Origin: JBEVJK01 sp963791325
GTDB lineage: Bacteria; Pseudomonadota; Alphaproteobacteria; Rhizobiales; Rhizobiaceae
DNA: 64,000 nt
Direction: 5' to 3'
NCBI GenBank assembly: GCA_963791325.1
Contig: CAWBRU010000007.1
Span: 1-64,000, forward strand
The stretch's first letter is position 1. Each line of letters begins with the position of its first letter. The notes beneath the pieces were generated by a model. That model saw only the letters and a program-made list of their open reading frames with translations, did no database searches and had not been told where the DNA came from. The translations under genes were made by a program, and so were the position numbers. This document shows, in pieces, positions 8,986 to 18,495 of the stretch.

Positions 8986-9280
8986 CCGAACCAGCGGCGG
9001 CAGGCATGGCTGAGCGCGCTTGCATGGGAGGCCGTGTCACGCTAATTCCAACACAATCCGCGACGGCACCGTGAGCCTCCGTATGTCACAGAGACGACCG
9101 AGGGTCCGAGGTCAATTCCGCCTGTCTCGATTCGAACTTACCAAACTCGATAGAGCGTAGCTGCGAGATCGTCGAGCGCCCGGTTACCTATGGACTGCAT
9201 CGGGCATCGTGAGCGTGCATTGGGACTATGGGTGCAAGCTCGCCAAAATTCGCGCTCAGGCCGACGCCACCTCGGAGGAC

Positions 9281-9619
9281 TCAGTCGTCGATGACACCCG
9301 AATAGTGGGCGTTGACATCGTGGCGGCCCCGTTTGCTCCACGGCTGTCCTTTTGCCTCAAGCGTTGAAGTCAGGGTGAATATCCAGCCTTCGCTGCGCGA
9401 TCTGTCATCGTCGCGCCTCGCGCGCCGATAGCCTGTGACCGTGCCTCCGAAATACGACGGTTTGCTCTTGGTTTCATGCAGCATCAGGATACCGCCGACC
9501 AGACGTTTCGCGTCTTCCTCGGGGATGGTCACTGTGTCCCAAATGCCGCTTTCGAAGACTGGCATTTTGACCACCTGAAGGTTCAGGCTGTCACGACAGA
9601 TTAAATGCGCGCTCGTCAT
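9281..9619 (-). CDS. Hypothetical protein
   Basis: 112 residues, no signal peptide or membrane segment. It contains a compact, well-mixed segment (IPEEDAKRLVGGILMLHETKSKPSYFGGTV) that reads like a folded small domain, followed by a charged loop. No family recognised. Isolated between the AraC remnant and an IS element; coding is supported by amino-acid composition and by the lack of a better frame on the other strand. Confidence 0.5.
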   Translation of the reverse strand: MTSAHLICRDSLNLQVVKMPVFESGIWDTVTIPEEDAKRLVGGILMLHETKSKPSYFGGTVTGYRRARRDDDRSRSEGWIFTLTSTLEAKGQPWSKRGRHDVNAHYSGVIDD

Positions 9620-10116
9620 CTCATTCTATCCTTCCGTCAGCTTCTCAGCTTTTCGCCGCTATCCAGCAGGGCGTGACTGTAGGTCGCGCGTCCTAAAGTC
9701 GATAGTCCCATGTTGGGACGGCTGATGCAGCTGGCGTTGGAAGGAAGGTCTTAGCACAGACCTGCAAGGCCGTGCGCGTCATCCACTCTGCGCGATACTC
9801 TCGCCCCCTACTTATCCACCCCCTGGCGGCAGTCGGAACGCAAGTGTCGCTGCGGGTGCTCGCTGCCCAGACAAGGATTCTCCCCGCAAGACTCTGCGGA
9901 CAGGACGTCCTTGCTGCCGCTGCCGGTCGGCGAAGCGCTACTCTGCCGCATCTGCATCTGCTATTCTGGCGGCGTCGAAAAACCGCGGAACTCGGGCAGT
10001 CGCCTTCGTAGCGCGAAGCCCAGCAGCGCTACTCACGCATCTCCTCAGGGCACGACAATGCAGGATGCTGTTCTAGCTGCATCGATGGGCGGTACTGACG
10101 CGGTGGAGAACCGGGG
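9620..10116. other. Intergenic, degenerate
   Basis: About 500 bases with only short frames on either strand. A 20-codon frame at about 10058-10120 ends in an ATGA overlap with the next small frame; I do not regard it as a gene. No repeats or terminators identified. Confidence 0.3.
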
Positions 10117-10262
10117 ATGACAAACGAAGAACTCGACGCCCTGCGCGCGATGAGCATCACGGATCGCTGTTGGGCATTCAACGCCATGCCCGAAGTGCGA
10201 GGCTGGACGATAAGCAGGCGCGCTGACTATCTGCACATGCATCTCGACGTTCAGAAACAGAA
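10117..10262 (+). pseudogene. Small hypothetical protein, 3' end cut by IS element
   Basis: The frame starts MTNEELDALRAMSITDRCW and has about 48 residues of plausible soluble protein before the left end of the IS3-family element. The frame runs on into the IS end and stops at 10359. A GGGG stretch just upstream may serve as a weak ribosome site. Family unknown; may not be a gene. Confidence 0.3.
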
Positions 10263-10319
10263 GTGGTCCCGCCAGGTGAGACAGTTTGGCGGCTTGGCTA
10301 AGGTGGATCCGGGTTGCTT

Positions 10320-11156
10320 CTACGCCGCCAGTTGCTCCGTCATTTCTGCCGTAGCATAGACCTCGTCGGGTGTCCTGCCGCCGAAGGCTGAGTGCGGTCG
10401 TCGCCGATTGTAATAGTCGATCCAGGATCCGATGCCGCTGCGCGCGTCGCTACCGGTCTCGAAGGCATTGAGGAATACGCACTCGTATTTGAGACTGCGC
10501 CACAGCCGCTCGATGAAGACATTGTCCATCCAGCGGCCGCGGCCGTCCATGGAGATGCGGATGCCGGCGTCCTTCAGCGTCGTCGTGAAGGCGAAGCTGG
10601 TGAACTGGCTCCCCTGATCGGTATTGAAGATGTCGGGGCTACCGTGGCGGGTGATCGCGTCCTCGAGAGCGGCGACGCAGAAGTCAGTATCCATCGTGTT
10701 CGATAGCCTCCAGGCGAGCACCTTGCGGCTGAACCAGTCCATGATGGCGACGAGATAGAGGAAGCCGCGCCGCATCGGGATGTAGGTCACGTCGGCGCAC
10801 CAGACTTGGTCCGGCCGCTCGATCGCCAAGTGCCGCAGCAGGTAGGGATAGATGCGGTGCTGCGGGTTCGGCTCGCTGGTCCTGGGCACCTGGTAGATCG
10901 GCGACAGACCGATCCTGCGCATCAGCCGCCGGACCCGCTTGCGGCCGACGCACCAGCCCTGGCGACGCAGATGCCGCGCCATCTGGCGCGAGCCATACCA
11001 GGGTGTTTCCATGAAGGCCGCGTCGATGATGCGCATCAGTTCCAGTTTCTCCGGCGTCTGGCCGGCAGGCTGGCGATAGAACGACGCCCGCGAAATCGAG
11101 ACCAGTTCGCACTGGCGGCGGATCGAGAGCCGGTTGTGATCGGGATCAATCATCAT
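10320..11156 (-). CDS. IS3-family transposase OrfB (DDE integrase domain)
   Basis: 278 residues from the ATG at 11156. An N-terminal HTH_21-like region (SISRASFYRQP, GSRQMARHLRRQGW) is followed by the rve/DDE core: WCADVTYIP (first Asp), FNTDQGSQFTS (second Asp) and NVFIERLWRSLKYE (Glu). The end RRPHSAFGGRTPDEVY is typical. Together with OrfA it would catalyse cut-and-circularise transposition. The gene itself looks intact and overlaps orfA by 11 bases, the usual arrangement for programmed frameshifting into OrfAB. Confidence 0.9.
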   Translation of the reverse strand: MMIDPDHNRLSIRRQCELVSISRASFYRQPAGQTPEKLELMRIIDAAFMETPWYGSRQMARHLRRQGWCVGRKRVRRLMRRIGLSPIYQVPRTSEPNPQHRIYPYLLRHLAIERPDQVWCADVTYIPMRRGFLYLVAIMDWFSRKVLAWRLSNTMDTDFCVAALEDAITRHGSPDIFNTDQGSQFTSFAFTTTLKDAGIRISMDGRGRWMDNVFIERLWRSLKYECVFLNAFETGSDARSGIGSWIDYYNRRRPHSAFGGRTPDEVYATAEMTEQLAA

Positions 11157-11454
11157 TCTCCTCCGATCCAGGCTCAGCGATCGAAGGCCTTGGCCAAAAA
11201 ATCCCGCTCCACGACGGCTGGCCGATCTTGGCATGCAGCTTCGTGACGTCAGCCTCGCGGCTCGCCCGCGTGTCAGAGGCCTTGTCGTCGAACACCTTGG
11301 CCAACTTCTCAATGGCCTGCCGTTTCCACTGCGTGATCTGGTTCGGGTGAAGCTGGTGCTTGATCGCCAGCTCCGAAATCGTTCGCTCGCCGCGGATCGC
11401 TTCAAGCGCCACCTTGGCCTTGAACTCGGCCGTAAACCGTCTGCGTGTCTTCAC
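11146..11454 (-). CDS. IS3-family transposase OrfA, C-terminus frameshifted
   Basis: The first 75 or so residues are a normal OrfA: RRRFTAEFKAKVALEAI, then an HTH (TISELAIKHQLHPNQITQWKRQ). After KIGQP the frame is wrong. The expected tail VVERDFLAKAFDR is readable one base over and would end at a TGA at 11174-11176. This fits a single-base deletion near 11216-11220. The leucine-zipper end is therefore replaced by an unrelated tail, so the element is probably inactive unless helped in trans. Confidence 0.8.
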   Translation of the reverse strand: MKTRRRFTAEFKAKVALEAIRGERTISELAIKHQLHPNQITQWKRQAIEKLAKVFDDKASDTRASREADVTKLHAKIGQPSWSGIFWPRPSIAEPGSEENDD

Positions 11455-11588
11455 TGCGGATCGTCCTTTTCATCAGTCGATCCACCTTATGCCCCTGTCT
11501 CAAAATCCGGGACCACCTCACTTTCGACCCGGAACATTGTCCCGAGCCACTAGTTACTCGTCTTTAACCAGAGTGAGGAGATCGACCA

Positions 11589-11943
11589 ATGCGCGCGCTA
11601 TGCTGGCATGGAAAGGGCGATGTCCGCGTGGACACCGTTCCGGACCCAAAAATTGAACATCCGCGTGACGCGATCATCAAGATCACTGCCTGCGCAATCT
11701 GCGGCTCCGATCTCCACCTTCTAGACGGCTATCAGCCGACGATGGAGAGCGGTGACATCCTGGGCCATGAAAATATGGGTGAGGTCATCGAGGTCGGCTC
11801 CGAGGTGACAAATCTCCGCATCGGCGAACGCGTCGTCGTCCCGTTCACGATCAGCTGCGGCCAGTGCTGGTTCTGCCAGAAGGGCCTCTTCTCATGCTGC
11901 GATCGGACTAACCCCAATGCCGAGATTGCGATCAAGGCAATGG
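11589..11943 (+). pseudogene. Zinc-dependent alcohol dehydrogenase, 5' fragment
   Basis: The ATG at 11589 follows GAGGAG at good spacing. About 118 residues match the N-terminal catalytic domain of MDR zinc alcohol/formaldehyde dehydrogenases: the zinc ligand region AICGSDLHLLDG, GHENMGEVIEVG, and the structural-zinc cysteines ISCGQCWFCQKGLFSCCDRTNPNAEIA. After KAMG the similarity ends and the DNA continues into an RTX-type protein in another frame. The Rossmann domain is absent, so the fragment cannot be an enzyme. A deletion probably joined the two genes. Confidence 0.8.
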
Positions 11944-11955
11944 GCCGTTTTCGAG

Positions 11956-14537
11956 ATGTCGGCCTTCGGCCATATCAACCAATTTATGAAGGGTGTGTCG
12001 CTATTGGATGAGATTGCGGACATTCAGCAAGTCGCTCAGTTCCTTGAGTTCACCAAGGGCTTTGACGAAATGGATAGCGGCGAGGATACCATGCTCGACG
12101 ATGCCATCGTGGTGACGGACATGTCGATGTCATGGGACGAGGTGAAGGACGCCTCCCTGCCCTACTGGCACGAAGATGCATTAGGGACAACTCCGTTTGA
12201 CGATGACCTGTACGGAACCTCTGGCGTTGACACCACGAGTTCCGGCGCTGGCAACGATACTGTCAGAGGCCAAGGAGGAAACGACACTCTGTCCGGCGGC
12301 ACAGGAAACGATGTTGTCTACGGCGACGCGGACGACGACATTGTGAATGGCGATGACGGGAATGATACGCTGTACGGAGGTTATGGCAACGACACCCTTG
12401 ACGGTGGCGACGGCAACGACGCCGCTCAATGGCGGCGCAGGTGATGACGTTGTGAAGGGCTGGAACGGCGACGACATCTTTGAATATACGTCTGCGATGA
12501 CGATTACGAGGATCTGTCTGGCGCGGACACGGTCAAGCTGCCGTCCGGCATTACGTCAGGCAATCTGACCTTCTATCAATTGTGGGATGGCACGCACGGC
12601 GATCTCGTAATTGCGGTTGGAAGTCTCGGCACAATTATATCCGACAATTTCTTCACCAGTTCGGGGACGTTAGCCACGGGCCGGATCGAGACCCTGATGT
12701 TCTCGGACACCTCGACATACAATTTCGGGACGATGGGATCACTGGTCACGAACGGTTCCGAAGGCAATGACAACATCTACGGAGCCAACACCGGCGGTCA
12801 CCTCAATGACACGATCTATGGCCGCGCCGGCAACGATCAGCTAACGGGCAACGCTGGCAACGACACCCTCGATGGCGGTGACGGTAACGACTACCTCATT
12901 GGAGGATCGGGGAACGATGTCTTCATGGCTTCGCCCGGATTCGACAAGATCTATGACGATGGCGGAAGCGATACGATCATGCTGCCTGCCGGGTATGACG
13001 CGGGTGATACTACGATCATTCGCCCCATCGGGGTGACGGACCAGATAGTGATCAACATCAATGGGTTGGGTCAAATTCTGATCGAGTATCAGCTGAACTC
13101 CGGCAGCACGTATGTGGTGGAGACACTCTCCTTCAACGGTGTATCCACGATGAGCCTGAGCACGGCGCAGATCGAGACCATCGGTACGACTGGCAACGAC
13201 ACGTTGTACAACATTTCAAGCGGCGCCAGCACAGACGACATCTTGGATGGCCGCGAAGGTAACGATGCGCTCACAGGCGGTGCCGGCGATGACACTTACT
13301 TCTTCTCCCTCGGTGATGACACGATCGACGAGCTCGAGCAGCGGGAACGATACGATCAAGATCCGCGAGGCCTGGAACACCAGCAACATCACCGTTTATC
13401 GAGTTCGACGCCGCACTGATCGTAGAGGATCAGAACGGCAATACGATTACGGCTGGGTCGCATTTCACCGAGGAAGGCGGGTTCAGTAACTCCGCCTATG
13501 GGATCGAACAGATTGTGTTCTCGGATAGCACGACGTGGACGCTCTCCAGCATGGAGATCGAGACCAGGGGAACGAGCGGCGCTAATACCATCTATGGCAC
13601 AACGGATGGGGATGCCAGCAGCGCTGACACCATCTACGGGCTTGGTGGAAACGACACCATTTACGGTGGTGCCGGAAACGACACGTTGAACGGCGGTGAC
13701 GGCAATGACAATCTTCAAGGCGGGGCCGATAATGATATCTACGTGTTCACGGGCGGCCTTGATTCCATCTTGGAGAGCAATACCGGCGGGAACGATACCC
13801 TTTGGGTCGCTGGCGGCTCGACGATCAACGATTTGAACGTCGTGGACAAATCTACTTCCCACACTAAGATAGTCCTCAATAGTGGCGTTGACGAGGTACT
13901 GATATCTTGGGAACGTTACTTTCAGACTGCATATCACATTGAACGCATCGAGTTTGATGATGGGTTCTTGACGAATCTTGAGACTTATAACAGCTGGATC
14001 AAGGGCACTTCCGGGGCAGATACAGTCGCCGGTAATAGCAGCGACAACACCCTGATCGGATATGCGGGCAACGATACCATCAACTCCGGCAGTGGCAACG
14101 ACGATGCTCATGGCGGGGATGGCAACGACACTCTCTATGGCGATGGCGGGACCGACCTTCTGCATGGCGGCGCCGGAAACGACGTTATCTATGGCGGTGA
14201 CGGCCTCGACACTCTGTTCGGTGGCACGGGCGCTGACACGTTCAAGTTCCAGACCGCGAGCGCGTTCAACAACATCGATGTGGTCAAGGACTTCAGCACG
14301 GCACAGGCGGATATCATCGATCTTACCGATATCCTCGGCGCGGCCTACAATCCGCTCAGCCATGCCATTGCCGATTTCGTGTCCTTCAGCGAGAGCAGCG
14401 GCAGCACGTTCGTCTCTGTTGATCGTGACGGCACAGGCGGTACCTACAGCATGGCCCAGATCATCAAGCTTGAGAACGTAACGGGCCTGGCTTCGGCCGA
14501 GACGCTGGAGACCAACGGCAACCTGATCGCCGCGTGA
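11956..14537 (+). pseudogene. RTX calcium-binding repeat protein with at least four frameshifts
   Basis: Glycine-rich GGxGxDxLx nonapeptides occur in five clusters (about 12240-12430, 12770-12930, 13250-13310, 13625-13740, 14030-14240). The end has a serralysin-type C-terminal block (FKFQTASAFNNIDVVKDF) with a non-cleaved type I secretion signal. Such proteins are exported by ABC-type secretion and fold on calcium outside the cell. The reading frame changes near 12425, 12495, 13340 and 13400, each shift restoring RTX or beta-roll sequence. The 5' end abuts the dehydrogenase fragment, and whether ATG 11956 is a real start is unclear. No T1SS transporter genes lie nearby. The stretch 13515-14537 remains open for 340 codons. 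Confidence 0.8.
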
Positions 14538-14716
14538 CGACTATCCTAGAATCGAGTTCATCTCTCGTCGCCGACGTCACCCGCGCAAATCTGAAGATCA
14601 GCTGGCCCACGTCCGCCAGCTGTACTTCCTTTGGTCATCTGTCAGCAAACTCTGCAGGTGGACAATATTGATGCGCGACATCACGTCCCCGCTTTCTGAA
14701 ACCCTCAGGAGACCAC

Positions 14717-16756
14717 ATGCGTGCTCGATTGGTCGCGGCCATCGGTTCGACGATGTTCGCCGCGTTGGTTGCGACAAGCTCTCAAGCCGAAATGCTGACC
14801 CTCGAGGAATTCATTGGCAAGAGCATCGGGCAACAGATCGGCGACACGGTCGTCAAGGGAGCGCAATTTAAGAGCTCCAAGCACGACGCAAACGCGGAAT
14901 TCGCCCAGGCGCGCAGAGCCTTCTACGCCCAGCTGGCAAATGGCATCCTGGGAAGCCCGGAGGAGCAGAACTTTGCCGAACTGCTTTATGACAAGGACAT
15001 CTACTACCTGTCCCTCAATGTCTCCGAGGGCGTGCGCTCGTCGGCGAAACGGATGAAGGCACTCGACGCCCTGTCCGGTGGCGCTGCGCTGGACGACGGC
15101 ATTGCAGGGTGGCCAGCAGACGATCTTTTCGACGTCTGGGTGACAGACGTTCGCAGCCAACTTGGAGCCACAGCAGACGGCCAGCTCATTTTTGTCTTCG
15201 ATCCCGTCGCGTTTAAGCAGGCGATCGATGCGACCAAGCCCAGCTATGACCGCTACCGAAAGGCGCGCGATGAGCAGGAATTCAAGCGATGGCGGGCTTC
15301 ACGGCCCCTGATCATGGAACCGAAGGCGGATACGCCCGAACAGCGCGCCGACACTTACATGCGGGTTGTCATGCACAATGCCGTGGAAGAGGTTGTCGAG
15401 AACCTTCCTCAGAAAGAAAGAGAGCAGTTCAGGGCCAAGACGGAGCCCTGGGCAAGCCAGGTAAGGCAAGCCATCATCGACTACGAAAAGAGGGCGATCA
15501 CCCCGGATACCGTATCCCGGGCAATGAAGGCGTGGAAATATTCAGATGAGGAGACGGCTTATTTCTGGAGTTGGCTCGGAGGCGGTAAGAATCTCCAGGG
15601 CAATGACTTCGTTGCAGCAGTCGACAAGGCCCTGGCAGCAACTCAGAAATATCGCGACCTGAAGCAGTACGGAAAACAGTTTGATACGCTTCCAACGACC
15701 ATGGATGCGGCGCTAAAGGCATGGTTGCAGAAGGAGGAAAGCCCCGGTGACAAGAACACACTGGATTACCTTCAACAACACAAGCCGATCGCATTTAAAT
15801 TAATCCCCTACCTGATGGTTGCCGACCTGATTTCGACCGGCCACCTTGGTCAGGAGCCGCCGCTGCCGGCCTTCCGCCGTTTCGGCGACCCTGTACCCGC
15901 GACCAGCGCTGCAGCGTCACCGGCACCCGCCGCTAGACCCGCAGAGGCCAATCCGGAGAAAAAGGTCACAAGTCTGTCGGGGCCGGAGCCGGGAGGGAGC
16001 CCGGGCCCAAAACCTGTGCCCAAGCCTCGCGGGTCACCCCAGTTCGAGGCAGGGGTCAAGAAGCTATCGCTGGGAATTAAGCTCGGCGATATGCTCGATG
16101 CCGCGGACGAGAAGGTGCGCGCTTCCACTAAACTCGCCGCCGTCATCGACAACGATCCGAACGCAAATGGCTATGGACCGGCATTTCTCACCGGCCGTGT
16201 TTACGTGGTCGAAGGCTATCACGGGCGGATCGCCTTGCTGTGGGTTCGCACCGATCCCAAGAAGCGCATCGTCAGCTTGTCTCGCCTTGCCGACATGCCG
16301 AATCCGCCCATCTCAGAAGAAAAAGCCATGAAGATCCTTACGGATCAATTGGGGCCTGCGGATGAGCAATATATCAGCTCTGCGATTTGGTACGGCGGCA
16401 CTACTGCCAAGCCGGACACGACCTGCACGGCCGTCAGCAACGGAAGTCACTTGGGGAGAGGGTTTGTAGTGAGCGAAGGAACCTTGCCTGATGACGCGAA
16501 CGCGCAGGAGGAGCCCGCGGACGTGAACGCTTGGGAGACCATCAGCTTTCTCGATGCATTCCTGTATCCGGATGGAAGCTCGAACTTTACCGTGAAATGC
16601 CATCGAATTGTCTGGTCGAACTACGATTTGCATTCGGACCACCCATCGCAGTTTTTCGGGACTACGGACGGCTCGCTGGCGGCTGACATTTGGATTGAGC
16701 TGTCCGGCACACCGCCGCAGGCGAACCTGAGAGACACGAAGAGCGGGCAGAACTAA
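14717..16756 (+). CDS. Large secreted protein of unknown function
   Basis: 679 residues with a signal peptide (cleavage probably after SSQA, residue 24) and a good CAGGAG ribosome site. Residues about 25-390 are helix-rich and charged, with several Tyr/Trp-containing repeats of no known family. A Pro/Ala/Gly linker follows (about 395-445, PAPAARPAEANPEKK to PGPKPVPKPRG). A C-terminal domain (about 450-679) has beta-type sequence and two or three cysteines (TTCTAVSN, TVKCHR). I do not recognise it. The two-domain layout, export signal and location in the accessory region suggest an envelope or secreted effector-like factor. Full length and apparently intact, unlike its neighbours. Confidence 0.7.
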   Translation: MRARLVAAIGSTMFAALVATSSQAEMLTLEEFIGKSIGQQIGDTVVKGAQFKSSKHDANAEFAQARRAFYAQLANGILGSPEEQNFAELLYDKDIYYLSLNVSEGVRSSAKRMKALDALSGGAALDDGIAGWPADDLFDVWVTDVRSQLGATADGQLIFVFDPVAFKQAIDATKPSYDRYRKARDEQEFKRWRASRPLIMEPKADTPEQRADTYMRVVMHNAVEEVVENLPQKEREQFRAKTEPWASQVRQAIIDYEKRAITPDTVSRAMKAWKYSDEETAYFWSWLGGGKNLQGNDFVAAVDKALAATQKYRDLKQYGKQFDTLPTTMDAALKAWLQKEESPGDKNTLDYLQQHKPIAFKLIPYLMVADLISTGHLGQEPPLPAFRRFGDPVPATSAAASPAPAARPAEANPEKKVTSLSGPEPGGSPGPKPVPKPRGSPQFEAGVKKLSLGIKLGDMLDAADEKVRASTKLAAVIDNDPNANGYGPAFLTGRVYVVEGYHGRIALLWVRTDPKKRIVSLSRLADMPNPPISEEKAMKILTDQLGPADEQYISSAIWYGGTTAKPDTTCTAVSNGSHLGRGFVVSEGTLPDDANAQEEPADVNAWETISFLDAFLYPDGSSNFTVKCHRIVWSNYDLHSDHPSQFFGTTDGSLAADIWIELSGTPPQANLRDTKSGQN

Positions 16757-17128
16757 CCTGGGTTTCGGGGACTTCAGGGCGCCGGGTTCGCTTCGGCGCA
16801 CTTCGCCTGGCACGGGATCGATCCGAAATTTGCCTACAGCAAGCAGCCCGGTTTCCGCACCCGCGGGGCCAGTCTGTTCTTTTGTCCCCCTCTCCTCGGC
16901 GGCCCCTTCCCTGCCCGCGGTGCGTTCCCGCGTGCCGTTTGTTCCTTCGGTTTCGCTGATGGACCTGACACCTGGCCGGGGCGGCCTTAAAGCAACGGGC
17001 TGCCCGCTCCGTTCCCCCGGATCAAGTCCGGGGTTCCCGCGTGGCCCGTTCCGCTACGGTGCTTTGCAGGCTGATCGCTCCCGTCAACGGGTTAGCCATC
17101 AAACGCGAAACCCTTCGGGAGAGAAACC
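16757..17128. other. Intergenic region with REP-like hairpin
   Basis: No gene seen. Bases 17015-17033 form a perfect 7-bp stem (CCCCGGA/TCCGGGG) with a 5-base loop TCAAG, the short dispersed palindrome common in alphaproteobacterial intergenic DNA. The 3' end holds the promoter and ribosome site (GGGAGAG) of the next small gene. Confidence 0.5.
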
Positions 17129-17413
17129 ATGGCCGCCAACGATAATAGCCCCGCGCAGGATGTTGCCGCCCCCGTCCTGTACTCTGTTTACGAGCCTCTT
17201 ACGGGCCCCGCGGGCGAGGAAATCCCGGCCTTCACCATCTACTGCGACGGCGCGCCGGTCGCCTTCACCGATGCAGCCCTGCCCCGCGACGAGCAGGAGC
17301 ATACCGCCCGCACCTTCCTGGCCATGCATGTCATGCTGAGAGCCATGGCCCGGATCACCGCCGAAGGCACGCTCGACCGCATCCATCATGGCGTGCGCGG
17401 GGACCGCCCGTAA
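17129..17413 (+). CDS. Small conserved-type plasmid/ICE hypothetical protein
   Basis: 94 residues, soluble and acidic, starting MAANDNSPAQDV after a clear GGGAGAG ribosome site. The body (LYSVYEPLTGPAGEEIPAFTIYCDG ... HVMLRAMARITAEG) reads as a well-formed small domain. I recall similar small proteins beside ParB and restriction-alleviation genes on alphaproteobacterial plasmids and ICEs, but cannot name a family. Its neighbours (a second small protein, then parB) fit that setting. Confidence 0.6.
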   Translation: MAANDNSPAQDVAAPVLYSVYEPLTGPAGEEIPAFTIYCDGAPVAFTDAALPRDEQEHTARTFLAMHVMLRAMARITAEGTLDRIHHGVRGDRP

Positions 17414-17653
17414 GTCCTGGGCGCGTCCCTTCGGGACCGGGCTCTAGGCTTTGCCCCGAACCCCTGCTTGCCGTGGCGGCGGCGCAGGGTTTCGGCCTGC
17501 CGGTGACGATCCCTCGCGCGGACAAGACGGTGCGGACAGACCCGTTTTTTTGCTTCTTACGTTTGTTTCATCGTACCAGCCGTCGCGGCGCCGCCTCAAT
17601 GCTCACAGATTTTTCGTTTTCCGGCTTTCGCTGCGCGAACCTTCCGGAAACGA

Positions 17654-17696
17654 AGAGATCTTGTGACCCGGCACCGCGCCGGCTGATCTCTTTTTT
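17654..17696 (+). terminator. Intrinsic terminator or attenuator hairpin
   Basis: AGAGATC (17654-17660) pairs with GATCTCT (17685-17691); an inner CCGGC/GCCGG stem reinforces it, and a run of T (to 17696) follows. It lies 240 bases after the stop of the upstream gene and only 38 bases before the next start codon. It could end the first transcript or attenuate the second. Confidence 0.6.
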
Positions 17697-17733
17697 GGTG
17701 TTGAAAATTCACATCACACCAAAGGAGAACATC

Positions 17734-17953
17734 ATGACTTCCTCATTCAAACTTCGTCCCTTCGACGGCACCGCCGTGACCTTCACCATGCGCGAAATCC
17801 ACGCCCCTGCCCGCGAATTCAAGAGCCAGTATCACGACGCCGAAGAGGCCGCGGGCGCCTTCCTTGACGCCTGCGCGACGGCGTCCAGCGTCGAGCTGCG
17901 CGATCCCGAAGAAGATCATTGCCGCCTATGCGGGACACCGCCTGGCCGCCTAG
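17734..17953 (+). pseudogene. Small plasmid-type protein with late frameshift
   Basis: Starts MTSSFKLRPFDGTAVTFTM after AAAGGAG. It reads as a normal small protein to DPEE, then loses sense. One base over, IIAAYAGHRLAA followed by TAG at 17951-17953 gives the expected ending, so a single-base insertion near 17910 is likely. As written, the frame continues to 18066 (110 residues) and overlaps the parB start. Probably part of a small operon with the 94-residue gene and parB. Confidence 0.55.
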
Positions 17954-18062
17954 GCCGCCCTCCTCCTCCCAAAAAAATTGCAGCGCAGAGAGCCCGGACG
18001 CGACCCCGCGTACCGGGCTTTTGCCGGTGCAATTCCGCACCTTTTTATCAAGGAGAACGACC

Positions 18063-18495
18063 ATGAAACTTCAACATATCGACCTCGCCCAGCTGAAGCC
18101 CTCGCCGCTGAACGTGCGTAAGCACGGCGGTGAGGAGGAACTGCCGGAGCTGATCGCCAGCATCCGCAGCATCGGCGTCATTCAGCCGCTTCCGGTGCGG
18201 CAGAACTGCGAGGGCTACGACGTGATTGCCGGGCAGCGGCGCTTGCTGGCCTGCCGGGCGATTGCCGCCGAAGACGGGGCGGCCGAGCCCGTGCCCTGCG
18301 CGATCCTCGAGGATGGCGACGACGCCAAGGCGATCGAGGCCTCCCTTGCCGAGAACATCGCGCGCCTGCCCATGGATGAAATCGACCAGTACGAGGCCTT
18401 TGCCGCGATCCTCGCGCAAGGGCGTAGCGTTGCGGACATCGCCAGCCAATTCGGTGTCACCGAATTGCTGGTGAACCGCCGCCTGGCGATAGCGA
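18063..18495 (+). pseudogene. ParB/Spo0J-type nuclease-domain protein, 3' truncated
   Basis: ATG at 18063 after AAGGAG. About 144 residues of a ParB N-domain: LAQLKPSPLNVRKHG, IRSIGVIQPLPVR, then YDVIAGQRRLLACRA (ParB box II), SLAENIARLPMDEIDQYEAF, and the HTH start VADIASQFGVTELLVNRRLAIA. At 18496 the sequence switches exactly into an antisense piece of the alpha/beta hydrolase. The frame stays open to 18716, giving a 217-residue chimera. The intact protein would be a plasmid-style ParB-like regulator or nuclease. Its HTH is cut and the C-terminal domain is gone. Confidence 0.85.

Larger units (their letters stand above)
10263..11516 (-). mobile_element. IS3-family insertion sequence
   Basis: About 1.25 kb with two overlapping minus-strand genes (orfA, orfB). 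The ends are imperfect 22-bp inverted repeats: 10263-10284 and the complement of 11495-11516 share GTGGTCCCG at the tip and TGAGACAG at the inner side (about 16-17 of 22 identical). I cannot make out a clean target duplication; none of 3-4 bp matches on both sides. On the right the element abuts a 5' alcohol dehydrogenase fragment, on the left a truncated small gene. Confidence 0.85.

Noticed and set aside
17015..17033. Short palindrome as a terminator
   Set aside because: No T-run follows; it matches the dispersed REP-like hairpin common in alphaproteobacteria.
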